The notes: a model not told the origin generated them from the sequence alone. A stretch of DNA of 64,000 nt from Zooshikella harenae (GCF_018837975.1 NZ_JAGSOY010000003.1:124001-188000), one strand, 5' to 3'. Shown: positions 26,598 to 36,101, numbered from the stretch's first letter. Program-made: numbers and translations.

Positions 26598-28076
26598 CTA
26601 GTGGTTTAATTTACTTTTAACAAAATTCAGGATGATAGTTTCTGCACCTTTTGGTTTGGAAAAAATAAACCAAAACAGGTAGTGCATGATTAAATAAATA
26701 ACAGTACATAACAGTCCCATGCCAATGACACTGATTAAGTCAAGAAGGAGTTGTTCTTTTAATGGGAACCACTGAGTGAGTGTTACTATAGCAAACATTG
26801 TAATGGAGGCTGCGAGAAAGGTTCGTCCAATTGGCGCTAACATTTTTAATAGTGGAATAGCATGTATTCTGCCAATTGTGGTCAAACTAACGCATGTTCG
26901 TAACGCAGACGTGACAAGTAATGTGTATAACGCAGCTTCCAGTTCTTTATTGGCTATAAAGTAAAAGAAAATAGGAAGGCGAATAGTGGCTAAAAAGAGC
27001 GCAATCATTGAGACTACTTGTGGGCGTCCTGTAGCAAAAAAAACTGACGCCGTTGCAGCACCAATCAGGTTGAAGGCTCCAGCTAAACACATAATTCGCA
27101 GCATCCAGGCCGCCTCGAGCCATTGATCGCCAAGAATGATATACACCACGTATTCATTGAAGAAAGCAATCATCACTGCCAGTGGAACACCCACAAACGA
27201 AATAACGGACAGGCTTCCTAAAAAGTTATTGACTAGCGCTGTTGGATTGTTAGTCAGTTTGGAGTAGCCAGGAAAAAGGGCTCGTTGAATAGGCCAAACC
27301 AGCTCCGCCGTGGTCATTTCTGCAATATCTTTAATAACAGAAACATGACCTAACACTTTAGATGGATAATAGCTACCAATGATGAGATTCATAAGACGAG
27401 TGTTAACAAAAAATAAGACATTGTTCATTAATAGCCATTTAGAAAAATGCAGTAGCGTTGAAGCACCTTTTAAGCTGAGTTTTGGTCGAAAGGGATGCAT
27501 GATATAGCTAAGGGTAGTGCCTCCAAGCTGACCAATAACCATGCCTGTTAATAGTGCCCAATACGATCGAAAGTAAACTGCTGCGCTTACAGTGACAATA
27601 AATGCTAAGATTTTCTTACTAACTTCGTATTTGAATTCTTTACGGAGCTCGAGTTCCTTCCGAAAATCAACAACGCCAATATTCGTGAGCCCTTCGAGAA
27701 AAGACATGATCGCCATCATAGGAAAAACATACATAAGTCTCGGTTCGTTAAATAAAGCCGAAACATAAGACATGCTGGAGAGTAGGATGATCGCGATCCC
27801 AATAGTCATCAGCAGGTTCATGGTCCAGGCTGCATTGTAGTCATCGCGTGAAGCTTTTTGGTTTTGAATAAGCGCCATATCAAAGTTGAATGTCGTTAAT
27901 ACATCCAAAATGGCGTAAAAGCTCATGGCAAGGGCAACCAGACCAAAGTCTGCTGGAATTAATAAACGTGCAAGGATTACAGTACTGACTAACCCTATTG
28001 CACGAACACTCAGTTTGAGGCAAACCATCCAAACTGCCCCTGAAAACATTCGTTTACTAACTGTGGAAGCATCCAT
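26598..28076 (-). CDS. Oligosaccharide flippase (Wzx/WzxC-like)
   Basis: 492 residues with about 12-14 membrane helices, opening VSKRMFSGAVWMVCLKLSVRAIGLVSTVILARLLIPADFGLVALAMSF, the standard start of PST-type flippases of the MOP superfamily. It should flip undecaprenyl-linked repeat units to the periplasm, which the core operon otherwise lacks. It is the first gene of a minus-strand operon; an AGAGGA motif lies 11 bases before the ATG. A stem-loop at 28130-28148 lies in its upstream region. Confidence 0.92.
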   Translation of the reverse strand: MDASTVSKRMFSGAVWMVCLKLSVRAIGLVSTVILARLLIPADFGLVALAMSFYAILDVLTTFNFDMALIQNQKASRDDYNAAWTMNLLMTIGIAIILLSSMSYVSALFNEPRLMYVFPMMAIMSFLEGLTNIGVVDFRKELELRKEFKYEVSKKILAFIVTVSAAVYFRSYWALLTGMVIGQLGGTTLSYIMHPFRPKLSLKGASTLLHFSKWLLMNNVLFFVNTRLMNLIIGSYYPSKVLGHVSVIKDIAEMTTAELVWPIQRALFPGYSKLTNNPTALVNNFLGSLSVISFVGVPLAVMIAFFNEYVVYIILGDQWLEAAWMLRIMCLAGAFNLIGAATASVFFATGRPQVVSMIALFLATIRLPIFFYFIANKELEAALYTLLVTSALRTCVSLTTIGRIHAIPLLKMLAPIGRTFLAASITMFAIVTLTQWFPLKEQLLLDLISVIGMGLLCTVIYLIMHYLFWFIFSKPKGAETIILNFVKSKLNH

Positions 28077-28621
28077 CTAGCTAATGGTCCTCTAATAAAT
28101 CTACAACCTATTGTTAAGCGTATAAATTTAACGCTCAATTTGGGCGTTCATCGCCTACTTTGTTGGAGAAAAGCAGCGCATTATATGAAAAAAAGGGGGT
28201 TTTTTGTTATTCCCTTAAGTGTAGTCCTGCTATTTGTTGTGAGGTCTGTCACTGTAATTGAGCAGTATTGTTGCTTATTGGCAGGTAGCTAAGCTCGCCC
28301 AGTATTTTGTTGTTGCAATTATAACAGTTTGTTCTCAGCCTGCTCTAGCGGCGGTTTCTCATAGTTTTTCTTGCCTAGGAGCAGGGCGTGTTTTTTGTGA
28401 CCACTTTATTTGTCTCAAAAACTTCATATTGTCATTATGATACACGACGTTATATGTATATAAAGCCACCTTCTACTAGCATGTTATATGGATATAGTTC
28501 AGGTTGGTTTTATACATACCTTGGTATACGACCTCTAGTAACCTATTCGCGAAACCTTTTACACTGCATTATATTTGTTTATGTCAGGGTGGATATGTAA
28601 TGAGTTTCTCTACTGTCATTA

Positions 28622-28767
28622 TTTCACAAAAACAGGACTTTCGTTGATTTTGTGAAGGTAATAACACTTAACGTTGACTTTTTAGGGATGATATAAGCTA
28701 TATTCTCCTTCCTTCAATATAGTGTTATCACAGACTATTCGTTTGTGCTTATACAGTTTCACAAAAA
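28622..28767. repeat. Three copies of TTTCACAAAA around a promoter
   Basis: TTTCACAAAAA occurs at 28622-28632 and 28757-28767, and its reverse complement TTTTGTGAA at 28648-28656. The first two form a 9-bp inverted repeat with a 16-base loop just upstream of the -35 box, and the third lies about 55 bases past the -10. The placement fits a repressor or looping site, but no regulator is recognised and AT-richness raises the chance rate. Confidence 0.4.
28674..28704 (+). promoter_or_regulatory. Candidate sigma70 promoter for the ATP-grasp/O-ligase genes
   Basis: TTGACT at 28674-28679 and TATATT at 28699-28704 with a 19-base spacer (18 if read as CTATAT). The start of the ATP-grasp gene is about 155 bases downstream. 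Hexamers are close to consensus but the spacing is long. Confidence 0.4.
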
Positions 28768-28859
28768 GTTTTTATTTGAATTGCGTGCGAAAATTGTGAC
28801 AGTTAGGTATTAAAACGTGTGGAATGAAGGTGATCAGGTAATAGACAATGGAGTAATGT

Positions 28860-29990
28860 GTGATAATTATTAAATTTGTTTCCCGGTCATTGTCTTTACT
28901 TCGACAAGCTATGCATGATGTTGAAGTGCATAAACAAAAGCGCGCTCTTGTTGGTGGAACATGGTATCGACATTGGTGGCAACAGTGCAAGTTAATGTTT
29001 GTGAATGGTATTACAGCAGATGACTACTATTTGTATGGCCTGTTTAGGCCAGAAGTCAGTTGGGCTGAAAAACTGACATATATGGGATGTCATGAACGCT
29101 GGCGATGGGTTGCCCCTGTTTCTCCTGAGCATTATAAATTCCTGACAGAGAATAAACTGATCTTTTCTCATTTTTTGCGTGCTTCCCAGATTCCTGTTGC
29201 TCGTGTGTATGGAACCTATGGTCCCAAAGGATTGAGTGATGATGGACAATTATTAAGAACGCCGCAGCAGTTAGAAAAATGGTTAATGCAGCGTGATTTG
29301 GATAATCTTTTTATAAAGCCAGTAGCGGGTACCCGAGGTGTGGGGGTTTTAAGCTTGGGAGAAAAGATAGAACCTGGGCGTTGGCAGAAGTTACCACAAG
29401 GGGAGATTTCTTTACCTGAGATACTCGCGCATTTTCAGGCTCAGCCCCATTTAGATACTTATTTGATTGAAGAGCGACTTAACCCACACCAAGTGTTGGC
29501 GAAATTTGCGCCCAATGTTTTACATACTGCAAGAATAATCAGTAGCTATGATGAAGATGTTTGTATTCATGCTGCAATGATGCGTCTTGCATCGGCTGAC
29601 CAGGTTGCGGATAACACATCGTTAGGTAATATGTCAGCTGCAGTAGAGCTAGCAACAGGGCGCTTACAGCATGGCTCAGTACGTCTGAATGGTATTGCAC
29701 AACCACAAGCGATTCATGAGAGTAGTGGGCTGGCTGTTGAAGGTTTTCAATTACCTGATTGGCAAGAGACGTTATCCCTTGTGCGCCGGGCATCACGATG
29801 TGTTCATTTCAATGGCATTTTGGCCTGGGATGTGGCGCTGACTGACAAAGGTCCTGTTGTAATAGAGGCAAACTCACTGTTTGATTTGCATTGGCAGGCA
29901 ACGGCAAGTCGTGGTCTGTTAAGTACAACGTTATATGATTATATGTGTAAGCATCATTTGGAAAAAAGAATTGGTTTTCATCTTCACTGA
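28860..29990 (+). CDS. ATP-grasp protein (sugar-transfer-associated type)
   Basis: 376 residues, GTG start with TGGAG 6 bases upstream; an in-frame stop lies just before it. The chain has an N-terminal helical part (about 1-85), then the ATP-grasp fold: DLDNLFIKPVAGTRGVGVLSLG holds the glycine-rich ATP loop, and FNGILAWDVALTDKGPVVIEANSLFDLHWQAT holds the metal-binding Glu and Asn. This matches the sugar-transfer-associated ATP-grasp family (ATPgrasp_ST) common in exopolysaccharide loci. Such enzymes form carboxylate-amine or thioester-like bonds, so it may join an amino acid to a sugar acid; the substrate is unknown. Confidence 0.82.
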   Translation: MIIIKFVSRSLSLLRQAMHDVEVHKQKRALVGGTWYRHWWQQCKLMFVNGITADDYYLYGLFRPEVSWAEKLTYMGCHERWRWVAPVSPEHYKFLTENKLIFSHFLRASQIPVARVYGTYGPKGLSDDGQLLRTPQQLEKWLMQRDLDNLFIKPVAGTRGVGVLSLGEKIEPGRWQKLPQGEISLPEILAHFQAQPHLDTYLIEERLNPHQVLAKFAPNVLHTARIISSYDEDVCIHAAMMRLASADQVADNTSLGNMSAAVELATGRLQHGSVRLNGIAQPQAIHESSGLAVEGFQLPDWQETLSLVRRASRCVHFNGILAWDVALTDKGPVVIEANSLFDLHWQATASRGLLSTTLYDYMCKHHLEKRIGFHLH

Positions 29991-30043
29991 GTGGTTAAGA
30001 TTTTTGCAGGACGACTGCCACAGCTAAGGAAAACACAGGCAAA

Positions 30044-31357
30044 ATGCGTGATATACTTGTACTATTGATTGTGCTTGTGGGGATTCCAAAAATTCTGATG
30101 AATCCTCATATCGGTGTCTATTTTTGGTCATGGATTAGTTATATGAATCCTCACCGGTTAAGCTGGGGATTTAGTTATAGTTTTCCATATGCCATGTTAA
30201 TAGCCGTGTTAACGGTCATTTCTTTTGTGACTTCCAAAGAAACGAAAAAATTTCCAGTGACGCCTGTTACTATCACTTTAATTATTTTTGTTATTTGGAT
30301 GTCGATTACAACGTTTTTTGCGCTTTATCCTGAAGATGCAAAAATTGAGTATATCCGTGTCATAAAAATACAGTTTTTTACAATATTAACGTTAATTTTG
30401 ATTAATAACCAAGAGCGTATTAAGACGCTGGTTTGGGTTATTGCGCTTTCAGTTGGTTTTTTTGGTATTAAGGGTGGAGTATTTTCGATTCTCAGTGGTT
30501 TAAATTTCCGAGTATGGGGACCACCAGGATCTTATTTTGAGGGAAATAATGAGTTGGGTCTGGCCTTGCTAATGGTTTTGCCCATGTTTCGCTACATGCA
30601 AATGACAGTTGATAATAAGTGGATCAAGCGAGCCTTGTTGGGAGCGATGCTGCTCATTGGAATTTCTATTATTACAACTTATTCGCGTGGCGCCTTTTTA
30701 GGGGCGATGGCGATGATGTTTTTCTTTTGGTTAAAAAGTCCAAATAAACTGCCAATAGGTCTCGCTGCAGTGCTTGCGATAGCTGTGATTTTAATGGCTA
30801 TGCCAGGCAAATATTTTGAGCGTATGTCAACAATTCAAACATATGAACAAGATGAGTCTGCATTAGGAAGAATCAGTGCTTGGACAATGGCGTTTAATTT
30901 GGCAAAAGACCGAATTACGGCGGGAGGTTATGGACCATGGAAAGAGGAAGTATTTGCGGTTTACTCAGATCCGACACGGGTATTTGATGCGCACAGTATT
31001 TATTTTGAGGTACTGGGAGAACAAGGATTTATAGGGCTGTTTATATTTCTATTATTATTCTTTTTAGCCTGGCGAACAGGTAGCTGGATTATTAAAAATA
31101 CGAAGGATCGAGAAGATTTGGTATGGGCACTAAATTTGGCGCGGATGTTGCAGGTTGGTTTGGTAGCATATGCTACGGGTGGCGCCTTTTTAGGGTTAGC
31201 ATACTTTGATTTGCCTTATCATATGGTTGCATTACTTGTTTTAACGCGTGTTTGTGTTGAACAAGCTTTAGCTGAACCCAAAACAGTTAAAGAGGAAGTT
31301 GTAAAACAAAATGAACCAACAGGCTCAACAAAGGTAAAATGGCGCTGGGAGCAATAA
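30044..31357 (+). CDS. Exosortase A-associated putative O-glycosylation ligase / polymerase
   Basis: 437 residues with about 11-12 membrane helices and an O-antigen-ligase (Wzy_C) domain. The signature periplasmic loop includes RVWGPPGSYFEGNNELGLALLMVLP, the TYSRGAFLGAMAMM helix and RVFDAHSIYFEVLGEQGFIGL. This is the TIGR03097 type. In this locus it is the only Wzy/ligase candidate, so it should either polymerise the repeat unit or attach glycan to sorted proteins. It follows the ATP-grasp gene by 53 bases and precedes a deacetylase by 26. Confidence 0.92.
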   Translation: MRDILVLLIVLVGIPKILMNPHIGVYFWSWISYMNPHRLSWGFSYSFPYAMLIAVLTVISFVTSKETKKFPVTPVTITLIIFVIWMSITTFFALYPEDAKIEYIRVIKIQFFTILTLILINNQERIKTLVWVIALSVGFFGIKGGVFSILSGLNFRVWGPPGSYFEGNNELGLALLMVLPMFRYMQMTVDNKWIKRALLGAMLLIGISIITTYSRGAFLGAMAMMFFFWLKSPNKLPIGLAAVLAIAVILMAMPGKYFERMSTIQTYEQDESALGRISAWTMAFNLAKDRITAGGYGPWKEEVFAVYSDPTRVFDAHSIYFEVLGEQGFIGLFIFLLLFFLAWRTGSWIIKNTKDREDLVWALNLARMLQVGLVAYATGGAFLGLAYFDLPYHMVALLVLTRVCVEQALAEPKTVKEEVVKQNEPTGSTKVKWRWEQ

Positions 31358-31383
31358 ATTATGTAAAATAATTTAACAATTCA

Positions 31384-32385
31384 ATGAATTATCTGGCTGG
31401 GAAGTTTCGTCTGATGGTTATGCAAGGTTTAAAAACATTAGGAACATGGCTTTCACGGACAGATCAACAGAGTAAACTCGCAATTCTTATTTATCACCGA
31501 GTGCATCCTGAACCCTTTAATCGTATTGGTTTAGAAGTTGATGCACAACTTTTTGACCAGCAAATGGGACTAATGGCTAAGTACTTTAATGTATTGCCTC
31601 TAGCCGATGCTGTTCAGTCTTTAAAAAGTAATTCGCTACCACCTCGAGCTGTTTGTATTACCTTTGATGATGGGTATGCTGATAATTGTGAGGTTGCATT
31701 ACCTATACTTAAAAAGTGGCAGTTGCCTGCAACATTTTTTATTGCCTCGGACTTTTTAAACGGTGGTTGTATGTGGAATGATAAAGTGCTTGAAGCCGTT
31801 TTTCAGTCCCCTCTAAATGAGTTAACGCTTACGGATATTACTGAGCGTCCTCTTGCCATTGATACCAAAGATAATAAAGAGTGCACTGCAAACTATTTGT
31901 TAGGTAAACTAATCTATTTACCTCATGCTGAGCGTACTGAAAAAGTGGAGTATGTACTTCAGCAGGCGCAAGTAGAAGCACCTGATAATTTGATGATGAC
32001 TGTCGATCAATTGTGTCATATGAAGCAGCAGGGAATGGATATTGGTGGCCATACTTGTAGTCATCCAATTCTTGCCAGTCTTTCTGAATCTGCAGCTGAA
32101 CAAGAAATTACTAATAATAAAGCCTATTTGGAGAGTATTCTTGGTGAGCCTCTGAGAGTATTTGCTTACCCGAATGGTAAACCGGGCAAGGATTATCTAA
32201 CGACACATGTCAATATAGTAAAAAAATTAGGCTATGAGTGTGCTGTTTCCACTGCATGGGGTGTTTCTTCTCCTGAAGCTGATAGCTATCAGTTGGCTCG
32301 ATTCACACCTTGGGATACTTCTTCAGGAAAGTTTATGTTACGGCATGTCTTAAACTACCGTAATACGTTACCTGAAGTGGTTTAA
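31384..32385 (+). CDS. Polysaccharide deacetylase family protein
   Basis: 333 residues, third deacetylase of the region. LAILIYHRVHPEPFNRIG opens the fold, the metal motif is CITFDDGYADNCEVALPILKKWQLPATFFIASDFL, and the histidine motif is DIGGHTCSHPILASL. No signal peptide is apparent. It is most like PuuE/IcaB-type deacetylases seen next to O-ligases in exosortase loci. A strong terminator follows 18 bases after the stop. Confidence 0.9.
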   Translation: MNYLAGKFRLMVMQGLKTLGTWLSRTDQQSKLAILIYHRVHPEPFNRIGLEVDAQLFDQQMGLMAKYFNVLPLADAVQSLKSNSLPPRAVCITFDDGYADNCEVALPILKKWQLPATFFIASDFLNGGCMWNDKVLEAVFQSPLNELTLTDITERPLAIDTKDNKECTANYLLGKLIYLPHAERTEKVEYVLQQAQVEAPDNLMMTVDQLCHMKQQGMDIGGHTCSHPILASLSESAAEQEITNNKAYLESILGEPLRVFAYPNGKPGKDYLTTHVNIVKKLGYECAVSTAWGVSSPEADSYQLARFTPWDTSSGKFMLRHVLNYRNTLPEVV

Positions 32386-32393
32386 AACTATGT

Positions 32394-32450
32394 AAAAAGC
32401 GGCTTGATTACACAGTCATGATTAAGGTGTGTAATCAAGTTACTTTTTTA
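32394..32450. terminator. Bidirectional intrinsic terminator
   Basis: A perfect 11-bp stem (CTTGATTACAC, 32403-32413, against GTGTAATCAAG, 32429-32439) with a 15-base loop is followed by TTACTTTTTT and preceded by AAAAAGCGG. It lies between the convergent deacetylase and Asn-synthetase-like genes and can stop both. Confidence 0.85.
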
Positions 32451-32476
32451 TTTATTTCGAAAGAACGGCCCAGGAT

Positions 32477-34312
32477 TTATTCTTGTAAATGTTTCTTACA
32501 CCACTGGCCGAGTGTCATTAAAAGCCAAATTAATTCGCCATAATAATCACTATGCTGATGTTGATGCATGTGCTTAGCATTGGCTATGAATTCTGGTCGG
32601 AAAAATCCAAGTGATTCAACGTAGTCTAAAGATTGGTATGCATATTCTTGTAAAGGTTTATGCTCTTTGGTCCAAATACCAAAGGGTAAACCAAAGCCAT
32701 GTTTGGATTTATTGATGATCGCTTCAGGTAAAAAGTTACGCATAGCGTGCTTATAGATGTAGCGCAGCTTTTGAAAGTTAACTTTTTTATGGGAAGGAAT
32801 ACTGCAAGTGAGGGCAATCAAGTCATCATCTAGCATTGGGTACACAACATCTACACCCGCAAGATGGCACATGCGATTTACTTTGGGTAAGTCATTATCT
32901 GCTAGGGTACGCTTCCAATCCAGATATAACATGCGGTTGATATAGTCGCCTTGTTTAGGTCTATGGTAAACATCCCGTAGGTGGTTAATTGGGGCTTCAA
33001 TATCAACTTTTTGTAAAAACTCGGCAGAAAACACTTCACTGGCTGGATGTTGGTGTAAAAAGTTATAGGTCTCAAGCCGGTCGGGAAGTGGAGTAAGTGC
33101 TTGCTTAATGTAACTTTGAGCTTTACTAGCAAGTGGTAAACGTGAAAAAACGCCACGCATAAGAATGGGTTCTAGAAACTTTTGTCGGGCAAGCGATGGT
33201 ACTTTTTGGTAGTTTTCAAAAATTATTTGTTTTTGATAACGGGTATTTCCAGCAAAAATTTCATCACCACCATCACCTGCAAGCATGGTTGAAACGCCAT
33301 TTTCTTTAGCAAGTTTTGCACAAAAATAGGCGGGTAACACTGAAGAGTTACCAAAAGGTTCATCCAGTGCACCGATGATGAGGTCATAAGCCGCCAGAAT
33401 ATCTTCCGGTTGAATGAAATACTCATGTTGCTCCGTTTTGAAATGCTTTGAGGCAATACGCGCGTAATCAATTTCATTGTAGGCGGCAACAGGAAAGCCG
33501 ATAGAGAATGTTTTTACGGGATTGGCACTAACCTGGCTAAAAAAGCCTGCTACCGTTGAGCTATCAAGCCCTCCACTTAAAAATGCACCTGGGTTAGGTT
33601 GTTCACTGGCCCTGAGTACTGAGCTGCGCAGGGTGTCATATACTAAATTACCTAACTCATCATCATTAAAACTTGTGTAATCACTGAAATCGGGAAGCCA
33701 GTAAGTGTGGTGTGATAACTGACCATTTTGTATTTTGATATATTGAGCGGGTTCTAGCTTCCAGGTGTCTTTGTATACTGTGCCTGGACTTGGAATCATA
33801 TGGAAATATAGGTAATTGAAAATAGCCTGCTCAGATAATTGGCAATTGGAATGAGGGTGGCGTTTTACCATTGCTGCACTGGAGCCAAATGCCAATAAAT
33901 GTTGTTCTGGCTGCCACTGATAATAAACGGGTTGACTGCCAATTTTGTCTGTACCCAAATAAGTTGCTTGCTGGGTGTGGTCGATTATTAGGAAATAAAA
34001 TTGTCCTTGCAAGCGATGTAGACAGGCAATACCGTCGCGTTGGTAGGCATGCTGTAGGGTAAGTGCATGTGAGGATTTGGAGGCATGAAGCGCTAGTTGT
34101 TCATCATTCCACCGAGGATAACCACCGACGAGTACTGTCGTGTTACTGTCTTGAACAAAAAAGCAGTGATCTGTTTGGTTAACGGCTACCGCATGATGTG
34201 TGCCTAACTGTCGTTCACTGGGATCAGTGCCTAGCATATGGTGTAAGAGGTTGTCAGCTTCGTTGGCATTGAGTGGCACATTTTCTTGTATCCAACCACA
34301 AAATGGAATCAT
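32477..34312 (-). CDS. Asparagine synthetase-family protein lacking glutaminase residues
   Basis: 611 residues. The N-terminus is MIPFCGWIQENVP: the first Cys is residue 5, not the exposed residue 2 needed for an N-terminal nucleophile. The domain has neither an RLS(I) strand nor an NGEIYN segment (VGGYPRWNDEQ occupies that place). An AGGA motif just upstream makes this start secure. The synthetase domain is intact, with the PP-loop PGAFLSGGLDSSTV and MLAGDGGDEIFAGNTRYQ. It is therefore likely an ATP-dependent amide-forming enzyme that uses ammonia or another amine directly, as in beta-lactam or lasso-peptide synthetases. It may form an amide in the polysaccharide. The partner substrate is unknown. 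Confidence 0.85.
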   Translation of the reverse strand: MIPFCGWIQENVPLNANEADNLLHHMLGTDPSERQLGTHHAVAVNQTDHCFFVQDSNTTVLVGGYPRWNDEQLALHASKSSHALTLQHAYQRDGIACLHRLQGQFYFLIIDHTQQATYLGTDKIGSQPVYYQWQPEQHLLAFGSSAAMVKRHPHSNCQLSEQAIFNYLYFHMIPSPGTVYKDTWKLEPAQYIKIQNGQLSHHTYWLPDFSDYTSFNDDELGNLVYDTLRSSVLRASEQPNPGAFLSGGLDSSTVAGFFSQVSANPVKTFSIGFPVAAYNEIDYARIASKHFKTEQHEYFIQPEDILAAYDLIIGALDEPFGNSSVLPAYFCAKLAKENGVSTMLAGDGGDEIFAGNTRYQKQIIFENYQKVPSLARQKFLEPILMRGVFSRLPLASKAQSYIKQALTPLPDRLETYNFLHQHPASEVFSAEFLQKVDIEAPINHLRDVYHRPKQGDYINRMLYLDWKRTLADNDLPKVNRMCHLAGVDVVYPMLDDDLIALTCSIPSHKKVNFQKLRYIYKHAMRNFLPEAIINKSKHGFGLPFGIWTKEHKPLQEYAYQSLDYVESLGFFRPEFIANAKHMHQHQHSDYYGELIWLLMTLGQWCKKHLQE

Positions 34313-34913
34313 GGCTTATCCTTCATTCGTGACATTTTTGTGTTCAAAAAAACGACTGTTGCAAGTGTTAAAGCATCTGACAACGATACCTCAGTGTAGA
34401 GGTTTGCTGTTCCTTTAAACGCTAGATTATAGTGTTTTCCCAAGATTTACACATGTTTATAAAATGACATGCATTGTAGGCTTACTATAGAATGCGCCAA
34501 ATTTATATCAATGCTGTGAAGCACTGAGCGCATCAGTAACGTACTATATCTTCCGTTGTGGGATATCATGCATGAATCCCTGGAAAAAATCTTTGCAGTG
34601 TATAGAGTTATCAGATTTTTTCTGTTTATTGACCAATACTGATAAATAGTGATTGCTTTCCTTAGGCTTACTAGTTGTATGGAATGACTAAGCTGGTGTT
34701 TAATGATGAAAAGTATATAGGTTTTACTGGCAGGCTGGTATGAGTCTGCGTAAAAGTTGTATTAAGAAGAAGCTGGACGATTAGAAAGTAGTGCTGGTTA
34801 AAATTTAAGCTTCCTTGCTCTTAGGTATACTCGTTTTAAAAAGAATGGATTGATGTGAGTTTTGGTGTAATAGGTGATTTGATCGCTGCTATGGATTTTA
34901 TTGCCCATATAAA
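34313..34913. other. AT-rich intergenic region without recognised gene
   Basis: 601 bases between the Asn-synthetase-like gene and the first TPR gene (both minus). I see only a small inverted repeat (ACCTC-N6-GAGGT, 34388-34403) that may lie in the leader of the Asn-synthetase-like gene. No terminator with a clear T-run follows the TPR gene. Confidence 0.4.
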
Positions 34914-35594
34914 TTAGTCAGTTTGCTTCCCTTTATAGCTAACAGTTTCTGTTGTTCCTCCTAAATTGATATTTAATAACTGGTTTTTTAAGCCTTGCAA
35001 TGGATAATTTTTAGTATAGGCTTGTTGGGCATGACCATAAGCTTTATCGTACTGTTTTAATTTTAAGTATAATAAACCGATATTATAATGAAGTTCAGCA
35101 TTGTTAGGTTCATATTTCAGTGCTGTTTGGTATTTTTTAAGGGCTTCTGTATATTTTCCCTTTTTGTGTAAATAAATGCCATAGAGCATATGGACAATAC
35201 CATCGTCAGGTTTGAACTTAAGTGCTCTTTCTAGAAAACATTCTGCACTCCAGTAACGCTTTTCTCTATGTCTAGTATTCAGTAATGTGTAATATCGAAT
35301 TACGGTAAATAAGGCGCGATGATGATTGGGAAAAGCACGTAAAGTGTAGGTAAGGTCACCCATAATATTACTTGACATTCCGCCCTGAAGATATTCGATA
35401 TTATCATTAAAGTGATATTGCTCAACAATAGATAAGTTTTCTTGGTAGTGTTTCGGGTTTGTATAATCAAATGGGCCATAGAAATTTTTAAGATCACCAC
35501 AGAATGACGAAGCCATAATACTACTGCTCAAAATACTGTTATAGCCAATAAAGATAAATAAAACATTAATAATGGTTTCTCTTTTTTTAATCAT
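34914..35594 (-). CDS. Exported TPR protein, paralogue 1
   Basis: 226 residues. A signal peptide (about 1-28) is followed by FCGDLKNFYGPFDYTNPKHYQENLSIVEQYHF and a strongly conserved centre MGDLTYTLRAFPNHHRALFTVIRYY. Two TPR units follow (about 125-195: DGIVHMLYGIYLHKKGKYTEALKKYQTALKYEPNNAELHYNIGLLYLKLKQYDKA). AAGGA sits 8 bases before the ATG. Proteins with this N-terminal domain recur in exopolysaccharide loci of proteobacteria without assigned function. A close paralogue is encoded at 37.7-38.3 kb on the same strand. Confidence 0.83.
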   Translation of the reverse strand: MIKKRETIINVLFIFIGYNSILSSSIMASSFCGDLKNFYGPFDYTNPKHYQENLSIVEQYHFNDNIEYLQGGMSSNIMGDLTYTLRAFPNHHRALFTVIRYYTLLNTRHREKRYWSAECFLERALKFKPDDGIVHMLYGIYLHKKGKYTEALKKYQTALKYEPNNAELHYNIGLLYLKLKQYDKAYGHAQQAYTKNYPLQGLKNQLLNINLGGTTETVSYKGKQTD

Positions 35595-35658
35595 ATTGAT
35601 TGTCCTTAGCCTGTAAAAAGGGCTCTTCCCTCAAATAAACGAGATAGTTTTGTGAATC

Positions 35659-35865
35659 TTAAGGGCACCTCTAAAAATGCACTTTTTCTGTGATAGCTGT
35701 GTCTGTGCTGTACTCATGGCCCTGCTAGCATTAATACATAATTGAGGCTATCGCTAAACATGTAGTAACTGTTTAGTCCTTCATGTATTCCTTATACACT
35801 TTGGTCCTCTGTGTAGTACTTACTTGCTCTTATAAAAAAAACACTATTTTTAGAGATATCCTTAA
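35659..35865. mobile_element. MITE-like inverted-repeat element with TTAA ends
   Basis: The two ends are inverted repeats: TTAAGGGCACCTCTAAAAAT (35659-35678) and the reverse complement of 35846-35865, TTAAGGATATCTCTAAAAAT, agree at 17 of 20 positions. Both then run into T-rich stretches. TTAA at each outer edge may be the duplicated target. The 199-207 bp interior has no coding potential, as expected of a non-autonomous miniature element moved by a transposase elsewhere. It lies 65 bases upstream of the first TPR gene. No second copy was found in the window. Confidence 0.55.
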
Positions 35866-36101
35866 CTTATGGGTTGTTTTTATTATTTAAGAATATTTTG
35901 TTTTATGTCTGGTTTTGGTGTGTGTTAATTAGGTTTGTGAAATTTTACCTCCAATTTTTTTAAGGAAAACTTATAAATGTGTATGTTCTATATTTTTTTT
36001 ATAAAAACTGTTAATAATAATTTTTGGGCTGCAAAAATAAAGTAAAGACTGTCGAGTTAATATATATTTCGATAAGTGTTGAGGCTATGGGCGTATAACA
36101 G

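Larger units (their letters stand above)
28077..28859. other. Long divergent intergenic region (flippase / ATP-grasp)
   Basis: 783 AT-rich bases between divergent operons. It contains a 7-bp stem-loop (28130-28148, AACGCTC facing GGGCGTT), an inverted repeat plus third copy of TTTCACAAAA (28622-28767), and a sigma70-like promoter at 28674-28704. A 60-codon frame from a TTG at 28258 encodes a signal-peptide-like stretch, but nothing supports it as a gene. The large size is unusual for this otherwise dense locus. Confidence 0.5.

Noticed and set aside
28258-28440. 60-codon frame with a signal-peptide-like start upstream of the ATP-grasp gene
   Set aside because: TTG start, no Shine-Dalgarno, unusual Cys and Phe content after the putative signal, and no recognisable continuation. 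Left as part of the intergenic region.
35977-36045. 22-codon micro-ORF with AAGGAAAA upstream
   Set aside because: Low-complexity AT-rich codons and no partner; a chance frame is as likely as a real peptide.
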